DNA of 64,000 bases from an uncultured Tateyamaria sp. (GTDB taxonomy: Bacteria; Pseudomonadota; Alphaproteobacteria; Rhodobacterales; Rhodobacteraceae), in the NCBI RefSeq assembly GCF_947496075.1, contig NZ_CANMBJ010000006.1:357001-421000 (forward strand), written 5' to 3'. Shown here one piece after another: positions 36,710 to 44,864 of this stretch. A program made the translations under genes and the position numbers. How positions within the stretch are numbered: the stretch's first letter is position 1; every line of letters begins with the position of its first letter. The notes under the pieces were generated by a model, which worked only from the letters and a program-made list of their open reading frames with translations, made no database searches and was not told where the DNA came from.

Positions 36710-37398
36710 TCAGCGGCAGCCTTCACCGGCCCTTCGATCCGGCCATCGGCCAGTCGGATCACGCGGTCGCAGCGGGCAGCAAGGTCGGGCGCGTGGGTGA
36801 CAAGCACCAGCGTCGCCCCATGCCGGTCGCGCAGGGCAAAGAGGAGATCCATGATTGCCTGCCCATTGGCGCCATCGAGGTTTCCGGTGGGTTCATCCGC
36901 AAGCAGAATCTCGGGCCGTGTTACGAGGGCGCGGGCCAGCGCCACCCGCTGCTGCTCTCCCCCCGACATCTGGCTTGGGTAGTGACCGCCGCGGTGCCCG
37001 AGGCCGACTGCCTCAAGCTCGGCTTCGGCCCTGTCGAACGCACCACGCGCCCCCGCAAGCTCAAGGGGTGTCGCCACGTTTTCAAGGGCGGTCATGGTCG
37101 GGATCAGGTGAAAGCTTTGAAACACCACCCCCATATGGCCGCGGCGAAAGCGGGCGAGCGCGTCTTCGTTCATGTTGGTCAAGTCTTGGCCGAGCGCGGT
37201 GATTGTGCCGCCTGTCGCCCGCTCCAATCCACCCATCACCATGAGCAAGGAGGACTTGCCCGACCCTGATGGACCCACCAGTCCGACGGTCTCGCCTTTT
37301 GCGATGTCCAGTGTGATGCCGTGCAGGATATCCACCCGCCCGGCATTGCCATCGAGGCTGAGTGCTGCATTTTTAAGTGACAGGGCTGGATCGGGCAT
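36706..37398 (-). CDS. ybbA: ABC transporter ATP-binding protein, YbbA/LolD-like
   Basis: The 230-residue ATPase has Walker A GPSGSGKSSL near residues 41-50, Q-loop in VVFQSFHLIP, signature MSGGEQQRVALARAL and Walker B EILLADEPTGNLD. NMNEDALARFRRGHMG is typical of the LolD/MacB-like branch. It energises the YbbP-like permease encoded immediately downstream (ATGA overlap). The gene is divergent from the TesA-like esterase with 50 bases between the two start codons, so promoters must overlap. Confidence 0.94.
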   Translation of the reverse strand: MPDPALSLKNAALSLDGNAGRVDILHGITLDIAKGETVGLVGPSGSGKSSLLMVMGGLERATGGTITALGQDLTNMNEDALARFRRGHMGVVFQSFHLIPTMTALENVATPLELAGARGAFDRAEAELEAVGLGHRGGHYPSQMSGGEQQRVALARALVTRPEILLADEPTGNLDGANGQAIMDLLFALRDRHGATLVLVTHAPDLAARCDRVIRLADGRIEGPVKAAAE

Positions 37399-37448
37399 GC
37401 TCGGCGGCCTTTATATCGTCTACGGGGTCATATGGAGATCGGATCAAC

Positions 37449-38084
37449 ATGGGCAAGGTGACAGGTGCAATTGTCTTCAGTCTATGGGCTGGAGCGGCAT
37501 GGGCTGAGCCGGTGACCATAGCGGCGTTGGGCGACAGCCTGACCCAGGGCTACGGCCTTCCTGTCGAACAGGGGTTCGTGCCGCAGCTTGAGGCGTGGCT
37601 GGAGGATGCGGGCCATGATGTGGACATCATCAATGCAGGTGTATCCGGCGATACGACCCAAGGTGGCTTGAGCCGGATGGCCTGGACACTGACACCCGAG
37701 GTGGACGCGATGATTGTGACGCTTGGTGGCAATGACCTGTTGAGGGGGATCGCACCCGAAGTGAGCCGAGCCAATCTTGAAGGCATTGTGCAGGCTGCAA
37801 GCGACGCGGGGGTCGAGGTGTTGGTCGTGGGTATGCAGTCTCCTGGAAACTATGGCCCAGATTACAAACAGGCGTTTGATGCGATGTACCCGGACATCGC
37901 CCAGTCATTCGACACTCTGTACGCCGAAAGCTTTTTCGCGGGACTCGGTGGACCTGACACGGCTCCGGCGGATGTCCAAAACTTCATGCAACCGGATGGC
38001 ATTCACCCCAATGCGGAAGGTGTCGCGCGGATTGTCGAGGGTTTGGCACCAAGCGTGCAGGCTTTGATTGCGCGGGTTGAATAG
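37449..38084 (+). CDS. tesA: Arylesterase/lysophospholipase TesA-like (SGNH hydrolase)
   Basis: The 211-residue protein has a signal peptide (MGKVTGAIVFSLWAGAAWA). SGNH block I is GDSLTQGYGLP with the nucleophile Ser near residue 30, block III is TLGGNDLL, and DGIHPNAEG carries the catalytic Asp and His. Relatives hydrolyse esters and lysophospholipids in the periplasm. ATG 37449 is chosen so that the signal peptide is N-terminal. It is divergent from the YbbAP exporter, a conserved neighbourhood. The SRAP-like gene follows two bases after the stop. Confidence 0.93.
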   Translation: MGKVTGAIVFSLWAGAAWAEPVTIAALGDSLTQGYGLPVEQGFVPQLEAWLEDAGHDVDIINAGVSGDTTQGGLSRMAWTLTPEVDAMIVTLGGNDLLRGIAPEVSRANLEGIVQAASDAGVEVLVVGMQSPGNYGPDYKQAFDAMYPDIAQSFDTLYAESFFAGLGGPDTAPADVQNFMQPDGIHPNAEGVARIVEGLAPSVQALIARVE

Positions 38085-38086
38085 GG

Positions 38087-38701
38087 ATGCCCGGGCGGTT
38101 CTTTTTCACGGACCTCGTGTCGGATTTGGCGACGGCCCTCGGTGTCCCCGCGGGGACAGTTGACAATGAGCCTGCCCGTCACAACGTCTCGCCCGGTCAG
38201 GAGATCATCGTATTTGACGGCGCTTTGAAACGTATGCGGTGGGGCATTGTGCCTGTGGGACGGGTGAATGCACGGGGCCGTCCGGTGATGGAGCAGATCA
38301 TCAACGCGCGGTCCGAGACGGTGTTCGACAAGTCAGCCTTTGATGGTGTTGGTCGCGCCGTGATCCCGGTCAATGGCTGGTATGAGTGGACAGGTGAGAA
38401 GCGGCGCAAGACCGCGTGGCGGATTGCACCCAAGGAGGGCGGTTTTCTGTATTTCGCCGCGATCACAGATGTTTGGACGGCGCCGGGTGGTTTGCAAGTG
38501 CCGCAGGTGGCCGCCGTGACCTGTGAGCCGAATGGCGACGTGGCACCGATCCACCACCGGATGGGCGTGTTGCTGGCGCTTGAAGATGTTCACACGTGGA
38601 TGGATGATGATCTGGACGCCGCGAAAGCGTTGATGCAGCCGTGGCCCGATGGGCGCTTGCATATCGAAGAGGCGGTCGGTGTGGATTGGGACGGGCCGTG
38701 A
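38087..38701 (+). CDS. SRAP (SOS response-associated peptidase/HMCES-like) protein lacking Cys2
   Basis: The 204-residue protein has the SRAP core: NAR in INARSETV (Asn73, Arg75), Glu100 in NGWYEW and His156/His157 in IHHRMGV. In YedK and HMCES the residue after the initiator Met is the catalytic Cys that crosslinks to abasic DNA. Here the N-terminus reads MPGRFFF, with Pro at that position. The reading frame immediately upstream contains no alternative start giving MCGR. The remainder of the active site is preserved, so it may still bind DNA or have a changed chemistry. It follows the esterase gene by two bases. Confidence 0.85.
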   Translation: MPGRFFFTDLVSDLATALGVPAGTVDNEPARHNVSPGQEIIVFDGALKRMRWGIVPVGRVNARGRPVMEQIINARSETVFDKSAFDGVGRAVIPVNGWYEWTGEKRRKTAWRIAPKEGGFLYFAAITDVWTAPGGLQVPQVAAVTCEPNGDVAPIHHRMGVLLALEDVHTWMDDDLDAAKALMQPWPDGRLHIEEAVGVDWDGP

Positions 38702-38726
38702 TCCAATTGCCGCTGCGCGACACGAT

Positions 38727-38790
38727 TTTTTGGGGGCTCTGCCCCGTCGCTGCCGCGACTCCCCGCCGTATTTCTTGTCAGAAGAAGTAG
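38727..38790 (+). repeat. Dispersed intergenic repeat B, copy 1
   Basis: GGGGGCTCTGCCCC is followed by a C-rich stretch and GTATTTCTTGTCAGAAGAA. A similar element is at 44438-44483. It lies downstream of the SRAP gene. The GGGGCTCTGCCCC part can form a short hairpin. Confidence 0.7.
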
Positions 38791-38852
38791 GTTGACGGGC
38801 TTGGTATCTTTTTCCGGGACTTGTCCGTGCCTAACGCCCTCCGAATACGAAC

Positions 38853-38884
38853 AAAAAAAGCGGCGCATCGTGAGATGCACCGCT
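38853..38884 (-). terminator. Rho-independent terminator of the cold-shock gene
   Basis: On the minus strand AGCGGTGCATC (38884-38874) pairs with GATGCGCCGCT (38869-38859), an 11-bp stem including one G-U pair, with a 4-base loop, followed by seven T (38859-38853). Confidence 0.88.
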
Positions 38885-38909
38885 CGAAACTGGTGTATCC
38901 TCAGACCGA

Positions 38910-39116
38910 TCAGGCCAGAGCGATGTTTACTGCGCTTTCGCGGCCATCACGACCGGATTCCAGGTCGAATGTGACCTTCTGGTTGTCTGCCAGACCGGTG
39001 AGGCCCGAACGCTCGACTGCCGAGATGTGAACAAAGATGTCTTTGCCGCCATCTTCGGGTGCGATAAAGCCGTAGCCTTTGGTTGTGTTGAACCACTTGA
39101 CGGTGCCGTTGGCCAT
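38910..39116 (-). CDS. Cold-shock protein, CspA family (copy 1)
   Basis: The 68-residue protein is a single cold-shock domain with RNP1-like KGYGFI and RNP2-like IFVHIS, beginning MANGTVKWFNTTKG. Such proteins bind single-stranded RNA and DNA and act as RNA chaperones. ATG 39116 follows GGAGTACCGACG. It is about 88% identical (60 of 68 residues) to the second copy at 56876-57082. A strong terminator follows, so it is monocistronic. The 292-base region upstream also carries the preT control region. Confidence 0.96.
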   Translation of the reverse strand: MANGTVKWFNTTKGYGFIAPEDGGKDIFVHISAVERSGLTGLADNQKVTFDLESGRDGRESAVNIALA

Positions 39117-39339
39117 CGTCGGTACTCCTGTGTTGTGCTGCCCGCAACATGCGGCAGCCTTGGCGTTGTCAATAGATCGAGTGACTGAGCCGAAAGGAGC
39201 AGTGGGTCGATAGATGATGTAGCAAGGCGACATATGGCACCGTTTGGCGGCATTGCAAGACCTTCCCCAAGGCTTTTCGGATTCCGGCAAAGTGCCGCTT
39301 CTTTGTGCAAGCGTGTGCATTGTGGGTAGCGCTCACTTT

Positions 39340-39355
39340 TTTACCAGTTGATAAA
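39340..39355. promoter_or_regulatory. Candidate RutR-type operator before preT-preA
   Basis: TTTACCAGTTGATAAA resembles the E. coli RutR site TTGACCANNTGGTCAA at eleven of fourteen defined positions. It lies 53 bases before the preT start. A better match lies before the amidohydrolase gene (42818-42833), next to the TetR-family gene. Confidence 0.6.
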
Positions 39356-39408
39356 ATTTTGAACCTGTGAGACCGTTTCAAGCGAACAAATGTTGCGATG
39401 GAGCGGAC

Positions 39409-40731
39409 ATGACGCAATCTCCTTTCTCACCGGGTGTGGCGGCGGGCCGTTTGGATGATGCCGCATATTCCGAGAATTTTTCGGACCTGCATCCAGCCCT
39501 TGATCCGCATGAAGCCCTTGTTGCGGCGGATCGCTGTTACTTCTGCCATGACGCACCTTGCGTCACGGCATGCCCGACTGACATCGACATCCCGCTGTTC
39601 ATCCGCCAGATCGCGACCGGAACACCGGACGCAGCCGCCAAGACGATTCTGAGCCAGAACATAATGGGCGGCATGTGCGCCCGTGTGTGCCCAACCGAAA
39701 CGCTGTGCGAAGAAGCCTGTGTGCGCGAGTTGGCCGAAGGCAAGCCTGTCAAGATCGGCGAGCTTCAGCGTTACGCTACGGATCATTTGCAAGAGCAGGG
39801 TATTCATCCGTTCTCCCGCGCTGCGGTCACCGGCAAGACGCTGGCCGTGGTGGGGGCGGGACCTGCGGGTCTGTCCTGTGCCCACAGGTTGGCCATGCTG
39901 GGTCATGACGTGACCGTCTATGATGCACGGGCCAAGGCCGGCGGGCTGAACGAGTACGGGATCGCGGCCTACAAGGCGCCCGAGGACTTTGCGCAGGCCG
40001 AGGTGGATTGGTTGCTTCAGATTGGGGGCATCACGCTTGAACACGGCAAAGCGTTGGGTGTGGATGTGACACTTGATCAGCTTAAATCGGATTTCGACGC
40101 GGTCTTTCTCGGGATGGGTCTGGGTGGCGTGAACGCATTGGATGTGGAGGGGGGCGATAAGGCAGGTGTGTCGGACGCCGTCGATTTCATCGCCAACCTG
40201 CGGCAGTCATCCGACTTGGGTGCGTTGCCGGTTGGTCGCGATGTTGTGGTGATCGGCGGCGGTATGACGGCCGTGGACGCGGCCGTGCAGTCCAAACTGC
40301 TGGGTGCTTTGAATGTGACGCTGGCCTATCGACGTGGACGGGATCGGATGAATGCGAGTGTCTTTGAGCAGGACCTTGCAGCGTCCAAGGGCGTTCGGAT
40401 CATGACGAACGTTGTGCCCAAGGCGCTGTACGGCAACGGTGCAGTCCAAGAGATCGAATTCGAATACGTGACCGACGACATGACCGGCACCGGTGAAACC
40501 ACCCGTATTCCGGCGGATCAGGTACTGCGTGCCATTGGTCAAACGCTTGTTGGCGATGGACTGCCTGATCTTGAAAAGGGCAAGATTGCAGTGACAGGCG
40601 CTGGTCGTACGTCGGTTGCTGGCGTTTGGGCCGGAGGTGATTGTGCCTCGGGTGGTGATGACCTGACTGTGACCGCCGTGGCCGAAGGGCGCGATGCGGC
40701 GATGGACATTCATGCCAGCCTGGTAGGCTGA
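39409..40731 (+). CDS. preT: NAD-dependent dihydropyrimidine dehydrogenase, PreT subunit
   Basis: The 440-residue flavoprotein has an N-terminal cysteine cluster (CYFCHDAPCVTACPTDI near residues 43-59 and MCARVCPTETLCEEAC near 89-104) that holds Fe-S centres in the GltD/DPD family. The FAD motif VVGAGPAGLSCAHRL is near 145-159 and the second nucleotide motif VIGGGMTAVDAA is near 280-291. Together with PreA it reduces uracil or thymine to the 5,6-dihydro form with NADH, the first step of reductive pyrimidine degradation. ATG 39409 follows GGAGCGGAC. The gene is 15 bases before preA. Confidence 0.93.
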   Translation: MTQSPFSPGVAAGRLDDAAYSENFSDLHPALDPHEALVAADRCYFCHDAPCVTACPTDIDIPLFIRQIATGTPDAAAKTILSQNIMGGMCARVCPTETLCEEACVRELAEGKPVKIGELQRYATDHLQEQGIHPFSRAAVTGKTLAVVGAGPAGLSCAHRLAMLGHDVTVYDARAKAGGLNEYGIAAYKAPEDFAQAEVDWLLQIGGITLEHGKALGVDVTLDQLKSDFDAVFLGMGLGGVNALDVEGGDKAGVSDAVDFIANLRQSSDLGALPVGRDVVVIGGGMTAVDAAVQSKLLGALNVTLAYRRGRDRMNASVFEQDLAASKGVRIMTNVVPKALYGNGAVQEIEFEYVTDDMTGTGETTRIPADQVLRAIGQTLVGDGLPDLEKGKIAVTGAGRTSVAGVWAGGDCASGGDDLTVTAVAEGRDAAMDIHASLVG

Positions 40732-40746
40732 GCGGAGGAGAGACAG

Positions 40747-42051
40747 ATGGCAAACCTTCAAAGCAATTTCATCGGGATCAAGTCACCCAACCCGTTCTGG
40801 TTGGCCTCTGCGCCGCCGACTGACAAAGAATATAATGTACGCCGTGCATTCGAGGCCGGGTGGGGTGGTGTCGTCTGGAAGACGCTGGGCGAAGCAGGAC
40901 CACCTGTCGTCAACGTCAATGGGCCGCGCTATGGTGCGATCTACGGTGCCGATCGACGGCTTCTGGGCCTGAACAATATCGAGTTGATCACGGACCGACC
41001 TCTTGAGGTAAACCTGCAAGAGATCAAGGCGGTCAAACGTGACTACCCTGATCGGGCGATGGTCGTGTCGCTGATGGTTCCGTGTGAGGAAGACCCGTGG
41101 GCCCGTATCTTGCCATTGGTCGAAGACACAGGTGCCGACGGCGTCGAGCTGAATTTCGGCTGCCCGCACGGGATGTCCGAGCGCGGTATGGGCAGCGCTG
41201 TCGGCCAAGTGCCTGAATACATCGAGATGGTGACGCGATGGGTGAAGAAACACACACGCATGCCCGTAATAGTTAAGCTGACGCCAAACATTACCGATGT
41301 TCGCAAGCCAGCTGCCGCCGCTAAATCGGGCGGCGCCGACGCCGTGTCGCTGATCAACACGATCAACTCGATCACATCTGTAGATCTGGACCTGTTTTCG
41401 CCTGAGCCCACGATTGACGGCAAAGGTGCGCATGGCGGGTATTGTGGGCCCGCGGTGAAACCTATCGCCCTGAATATGGTGGCCGAGATCGCGCGTGATC
41501 CTTCGCTGCGTGATGTGCCTATCAGCGGCATTGGAGGGGTGACCACCTGGAAGGACGCGGCGGAGTTTCTTGCCCTTGGCGCTGGCAATGTTCAGGTCTG
41601 CACGGCGGCCATGACTTACGGTTTCAAGATCGTGCAAGAGATGATTTCGGGCCTGTCTGACTACATGGACGAAAAGGGCTTCGCATCTGTGGATGAACTG
41701 GTGGGCCGTGCTGTCCCGAACGTGACGGACTGGCAGTATCTGAACCTGAACTACGTGAGCAAGGCGAAGATCAACCAGGATCTCTGCATCTCTTGCGGCC
41801 GTTGTTACGCAGCGTGCGAGGACACGTCCCACCAGGCAATATCGATGTCCGAAGACCGCGTGTTCGAAGTGATTGATGATGAGTGCGTAGCCTGCAACCT
41901 GTGCGTTAACGTCTGCCCGGTAGAGAACTGCATCACGATGGAGGCTATGGAGCCGGGTCTTACTGACCCTCGTACAGGTAAGGTGGTTGAGCCGGACTAT
42001 GCGAACTGGACCACGCACCCCAATAATCCGTCTGCAACGGCAGCGGAGTAG
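40747..42051 (+). CDS. preA: NAD-dependent dihydropyrimidine dehydrogenase, PreA subunit
   Basis: The 434-residue subunit has a dihydroorotate-dehydrogenase-like barrel (GIKSPNPFWLASAPPTDKE; LNFGCPHGMSERGMGSAVGQ with the catalytic Cys segment; MPVIVKLTPNITD) and C-terminal ferredoxin motifs CISCGRCYAACED and CVACNLCVNVCPVENC for two [4Fe-4S] clusters. It catalyses the reduction of uracil and thymine with PreT. A strong ribosome site (GGAGGAGAGACAG) precedes the ATG. It forms a two-gene unit with preT and ends 45 bases before the convergent repressor gene. Confidence 0.95.
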   Translation: MANLQSNFIGIKSPNPFWLASAPPTDKEYNVRRAFEAGWGGVVWKTLGEAGPPVVNVNGPRYGAIYGADRRLLGLNNIELITDRPLEVNLQEIKAVKRDYPDRAMVVSLMVPCEEDPWARILPLVEDTGADGVELNFGCPHGMSERGMGSAVGQVPEYIEMVTRWVKKHTRMPVIVKLTPNITDVRKPAAAAKSGGADAVSLINTINSITSVDLDLFSPEPTIDGKGAHGGYCGPAVKPIALNMVAEIARDPSLRDVPISGIGGVTTWKDAAEFLALGAGNVQVCTAAMTYGFKIVQEMISGLSDYMDEKGFASVDELVGRAVPNVTDWQYLNLNYVSKAKINQDLCISCGRCYAACEDTSHQAISMSEDRVFEVIDDECVACNLCVNVCPVENCITMEAMEPGLTDPRTGKVVEPDYANWTTHPNNPSATAAE

Positions 42052-42096
42052 GACACCGGATAATAAGCTTGCTCGCATTGGGAACGCGCAGAGTTT

Positions 42097-42708
42097 TCAG
42101 GGTGCGAGCAAGCTGCGATACATCTGATCCAGAAAGCGCGCCGCGCTGCCATGTGGTTCGTCATCTAGCAGCACGCGCACCTGGCTGTCGAAATCTGCAT
42201 AGTGCTGTGTTGTGGCCCATATCGAAAATACAAGGTGGCGCGGATCGACCTGTGCAAGTTTGCCCTCATCCATCCACGTCTGTATAACGGCGCATTTCTC
42301 GTTAAACAGCGGTTTCAGATCGGCCCGCAGATGAGGAAGCATCCGGGGCGCGCCTTGCAGGATTTCCCCCGCGAACAGTCGGCTTTCGCGGGGTAGATCA
42401 CGGGCCATATCCAGCTTGCGTTGCACATAACCCAGCAGTTCAGTCATTGGATCACCTGAGGCATCCATTTCGACGAGCGGATCGAGCCATGTCTCCATCA
42501 ATTGGTTTAGAAGAGTGACATGAATTTCTTCTTTGCCAGAGAAGTAATAGAGGATGTTGGGCTTGGACAAACCCGCCGCGTCGGCAATCTGGTCGAGTGT
42601 TGCTCCGCGATAGCCATGCGCCGAAAAGACATCCAGTGCAGCATCAAGGATCAGGCTGCGGTTGCGCATCTGAATGCGGCTGGGTTTTTTCGACGTACCG
42701 TCGGGCAT
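42097..42708 (-). CDS. rutR: TetR family regulator, RutR-like
   Basis: The 203-residue protein has an N-terminal helix-turn-helix (ILDAALDVFSAHGYRGATLDQIADAAGLSKPNILYYFSGKEEI) of the TetR family. The RutR-type C-terminal region includes LFAGEILQGAP and VFSIWATTQHYADFD. E. coli RutR binds uracil and represses pyrimidine-use genes. This gene sits between preTA and the amidohydrolase/dihydropyrimidinase operon, and palindromes close to the RutR consensus lie before both. The context and binding-site match support the assignment; the ligand is inferred. Confidence 0.85.
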   Translation of the reverse strand: MPDGTSKKPSRIQMRNRSLILDAALDVFSAHGYRGATLDQIADAAGLSKPNILYYFSGKEEIHVTLLNQLMETWLDPLVEMDASGDPMTELLGYVQRKLDMARDLPRESRLFAGEILQGAPRMLPHLRADLKPLFNEKCAVIQTWMDEGKLAQVDPRHLVFSIWATTQHYADFDSQVRVLLDDEPHGSAARFLDQMYRSLLAP

Positions 42709-42817
42709 GGGTGATCCTAGTGTCTAGGTCTGCTGCAAGTCTAGGCAGATGCATGTCGCTTGGGCAATTCTGTTGAAAGCAGTTCTTGACAGAAAAGCGT
42801 TGGCTGGCAATCGTAGC

Positions 42818-42833
42818 TTTACCAATTGGTCAA
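42818..42833. promoter_or_regulatory. Candidate RutR-type operator before the amidohydrolase operon
   Basis: TTTACCAATTGGTCAA differs at one position from the RutR consensus TTGACCANNTGGTCAA and has a perfect ACCAATTGGT core. It lies 34 bases upstream of the chosen amidohydrolase start and between that gene and the divergent TetR-family gene, so it could control both. Confidence 0.75.
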
Positions 42834-42867
42834 AAAGTGGATGACCATCGGCAAAAGGGGACATCAC

Positions 42868-44118
42868 ATGGCGGCACCGGGCGAAAATCTTCGGATCAAC
42901 GGAGACCGGCTGTGGGATAGCCTGATGGAGATGGCCAAGATTGGTCCCGGCGTGGCGGGTGGCAACAACCGCCAGACCCTGACAGATGAAGATGCCGAAG
43001 GGCGCGCTTTGTTCCAAGAGTGGTGCGAGGCGGCGGGCTGTACCATGGGTCTGGACCAGATGGGCAACATGTTTGCGCGGCGTGAGGGCGCAGACCCCGA
43101 TGCGCTGCCGGTTTATGTGGGCAGCCACCTCGACACACAGCCCACAGGCGGCAAATATGACGGGGTGCTTGGTGTGTTGGGCGGGTTGGAGATTATTCGG
43201 ACGCTAAACGATCTGGATGTGAAAACGAAGCACCCGATCGTCGTGACCAACTTCACCAACGAGGAAGGCACGCGCTACGCCCCCGCGATGCTGTCGTCCG
43301 GCGTGTTCGCCGGCATTCATACGCAAGACTGGGCCTATGACCGCGCGGATGCGGAGGGCAAGAAGTTTGGCGACGAATTGAAGCGTATCGGCTGGCGTGG
43401 CGACGAAGAGGTGGGCGCGCGCAAGATGCATGCCTTCTTTGAACTGCACATCGAACAGGGGCCGATCCTTGAGGCCGAAGGCAAGGATATTGGTGTTGTC
43501 ACCCACGGGCAGGGTCTTTCGTGGACCCAAGTGACCATTGAAGGGAAAGACAGCCACACCGGTTCGACCCCCATGCCGATGCGCAAGAATGCTGGCCTCG
43601 GTATGGCGCGGGTGTTGGAAAAGGTGGATGAGATCGCGTGGTCTCATGCCCCCCATGCAGTCGGGGCTGCAGGTCACATCGATGTCTATCCGAATTCGCG
43701 CAACGTAATCCCGGGCAAGGTGGTCTTTACCGTCGATTTCCGGTCGCCGGAGTTGAGTGTGATCGAGGACATGGAGGCACGACTGCGTGTCGAGGGTCAG
43801 AAGATCGTTGACGAGATGGGATTGACCATCAGTTTTGAGAAGGTTGGCGGCTTCGATCCCGTGGCCTTTGACGATGGGTGTGTGACAGCAGTGCGGTCAG
43901 CAGCGGAACGGTTGGGCTATAGTCATCAGAATATCATTTCTGGGGCCGGGCATGATGCGTGCTGGATCAACCAGGTTGCGCCCACTGCCATGGTTATGTG
44001 CCCTTGCGTGGATGGCCTCAGCCACAATGAAGCGGAAGAGATATCCAAGGATTGGGCATCAGCCGGTGCCGACGTTCTGATGCATGCGGTTGTGGAAACG
44101 GCGGAGATCGTCGGGTGA
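42868..44118 (+). CDS. Zn-dependent amidohydrolase, beta-ureidopropionase/N-carbamoyl-L-amino-acid hydrolase type
   Basis: The 416-residue M20-family enzyme has the metal-site segments VGSHLDTQPTGGKYDG near residues 77-92 and TNFTNEEGTRYAPAM near 112-126. It also has FELHIEQGPILE near 178-189 and HDACWINQVAPTAMVMCP with LSHNEAEE at the C-terminal side. It would hydrolyse N-carbamoyl-beta-alanine to beta-alanine, the last step of reductive pyrimidine breakdown. ATG 42868 follows AAGGGGACATCAC. The in-frame ATG at 42841 is less likely, lying only eight bases after the operator. A small gene overlaps its stop (GTGA). Confidence 0.9.
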   Translation: MAAPGENLRINGDRLWDSLMEMAKIGPGVAGGNNRQTLTDEDAEGRALFQEWCEAAGCTMGLDQMGNMFARREGADPDALPVYVGSHLDTQPTGGKYDGVLGVLGGLEIIRTLNDLDVKTKHPIVVTNFTNEEGTRYAPAMLSSGVFAGIHTQDWAYDRADAEGKKFGDELKRIGWRGDEEVGARKMHAFFELHIEQGPILEAEGKDIGVVTHGQGLSWTQVTIEGKDSHTGSTPMPMRKNAGLGMARVLEKVDEIAWSHAPHAVGAAGHIDVYPNSRNVIPGKVVFTVDFRSPELSVIEDMEARLRVEGQKIVDEMGLTISFEKVGGFDPVAFDDGCVTAVRSAAERLGYSHQNIISGAGHDACWINQVAPTAMVMCPCVDGLSHNEAEEISKDWASAGADVLMHAVVETAEIVG

Positions 44119-44435
44119 TAGACCCGGACCTCAGCCTTGTCGACCGCATCGCCGATCTGGTGGCCGCAGAAGCGCTAGATGCGCCGCGCGGGACGGAGGC
44201 GGAGCGAACGCTTGTGCAGGCCTTTGAAGACGCTTTGGTGCAGCCGTTCGAGACGACGGTGAATTTCAGCGGTGGCATCACGCAGCGCTGCTGGACCGTG
44301 ACACGCAGCGACGGCGCCTATCGCGTGGTATACTTACCGCGCGCCGGGTACTTTTCGTTGTGCGTGGAGAGTGATTTCGGGCCTTTGGACATTGGCGTGC
44401 ATGGGCCAGCGTTGGGGTGTTTTGCATCTGTTTGA
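44115..44435 (+). CDS. Hypothetical protein embedded in the pyrimidine operon, 106 aa
   Basis: No family recognised. A GTG at 44115 overlaps the amidohydrolase TGA (GTGA), giving a coupled start (VIDPDLSLVDRIADLV). The protein has a helical N-terminal half and a beta-like C-terminal half (TQRCWTVTRSDGAYRVVYLPRAGYFSLCVES). It is soluble without a signal peptide. Codon use matches the neighbours. Its position between two pathway genes suggests co-expression. Repeat B follows directly after the stop. Confidence 0.65.
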   Translation: MIDPDLSLVDRIADLVAAEALDAPRGTEAERTLVQAFEDALVQPFETTVNFSGGITQRCWTVTRSDGAYRVVYLPRAGYFSLCVESDFGPLDIGVHGPALGCFASV

Positions 44436-44437
44436 TT

Positions 44438-44483
44438 GGGGCTCTGCCCCAGACCCCGTGGTATTTTTCGTCAGAAGAAACAG
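44438..44483 (+). repeat. Dispersed intergenic repeat B, copy 2
   Basis: GGGGCTCTGCCCC at its start is followed by a C-rich stretch and GTATTTTTCGTCAGAAGAA, matching the element at 38727-38790. It lies between the small hypothetical gene and the barstar-like gene. Confidence 0.7.
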
Positions 44484-44502
44484 CTGACAGAGGAGAAACA
44501 AG

Positions 44503-44847
44503 GTGAGCGACCTAGCACCGATAGTGGAGATTGACGGAGGCTCCATCAGGTCCGTCTCGGATTTTCACGACGTATTTGCTGCTGCATTTGGGTTTCCGGA
44601 ATTTTACGGTCGCAATGGCAATGCGTGGATCGATTGCATGACAGATTTGGATGATCCTGAAGCAGGGATGACAAAAGTTCATGTAGAGCCCGGAAAGTGC
44701 CTAACTCTGCAGATTGAAAACGCAAAGGCGATGAAACGTGATGCACCGGAGATTTGGGATACGCTTGCTGATCACACCGCATTCGTAAATTGGCGACGCA
44801 TTGAAATGGGGCAGGGTGCTGTGCTTGCTCTGTCGTATCGCGACTAG
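44503..44847 (+). CDS. Barstar-family (ribonuclease inhibitor-like) protein
   Basis: The 114-residue protein matches the barstar fold: IVEIDGGSIRSVSDFHDVFAAAFGFPEFYGRNGNAWIDCMTDLDDP contains the FPxFYGxNxxAWxD block that in barstar contacts barnase. GTG 44503 follows GGAGAAACAAG. Barstar inhibits extracellular barnase-type ribonucleases, but many homologues stand alone with no cognate enzyme nearby, and none is visible in this window. It is embedded between the amidohydrolase and dihydropyrimidinase genes, 17 bases before the latter. Confidence 0.82.
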   Translation: MSDLAPIVEIDGGSIRSVSDFHDVFAAAFGFPEFYGRNGNAWIDCMTDLDDPEAGMTKVHVEPGKCLTLQIENAKAMKRDAPEIWDTLADHTAFVNWRRIEMGQGAVLALSYRD

Positions 44848-44864
44848 GACAAGGGAGAACTGAC

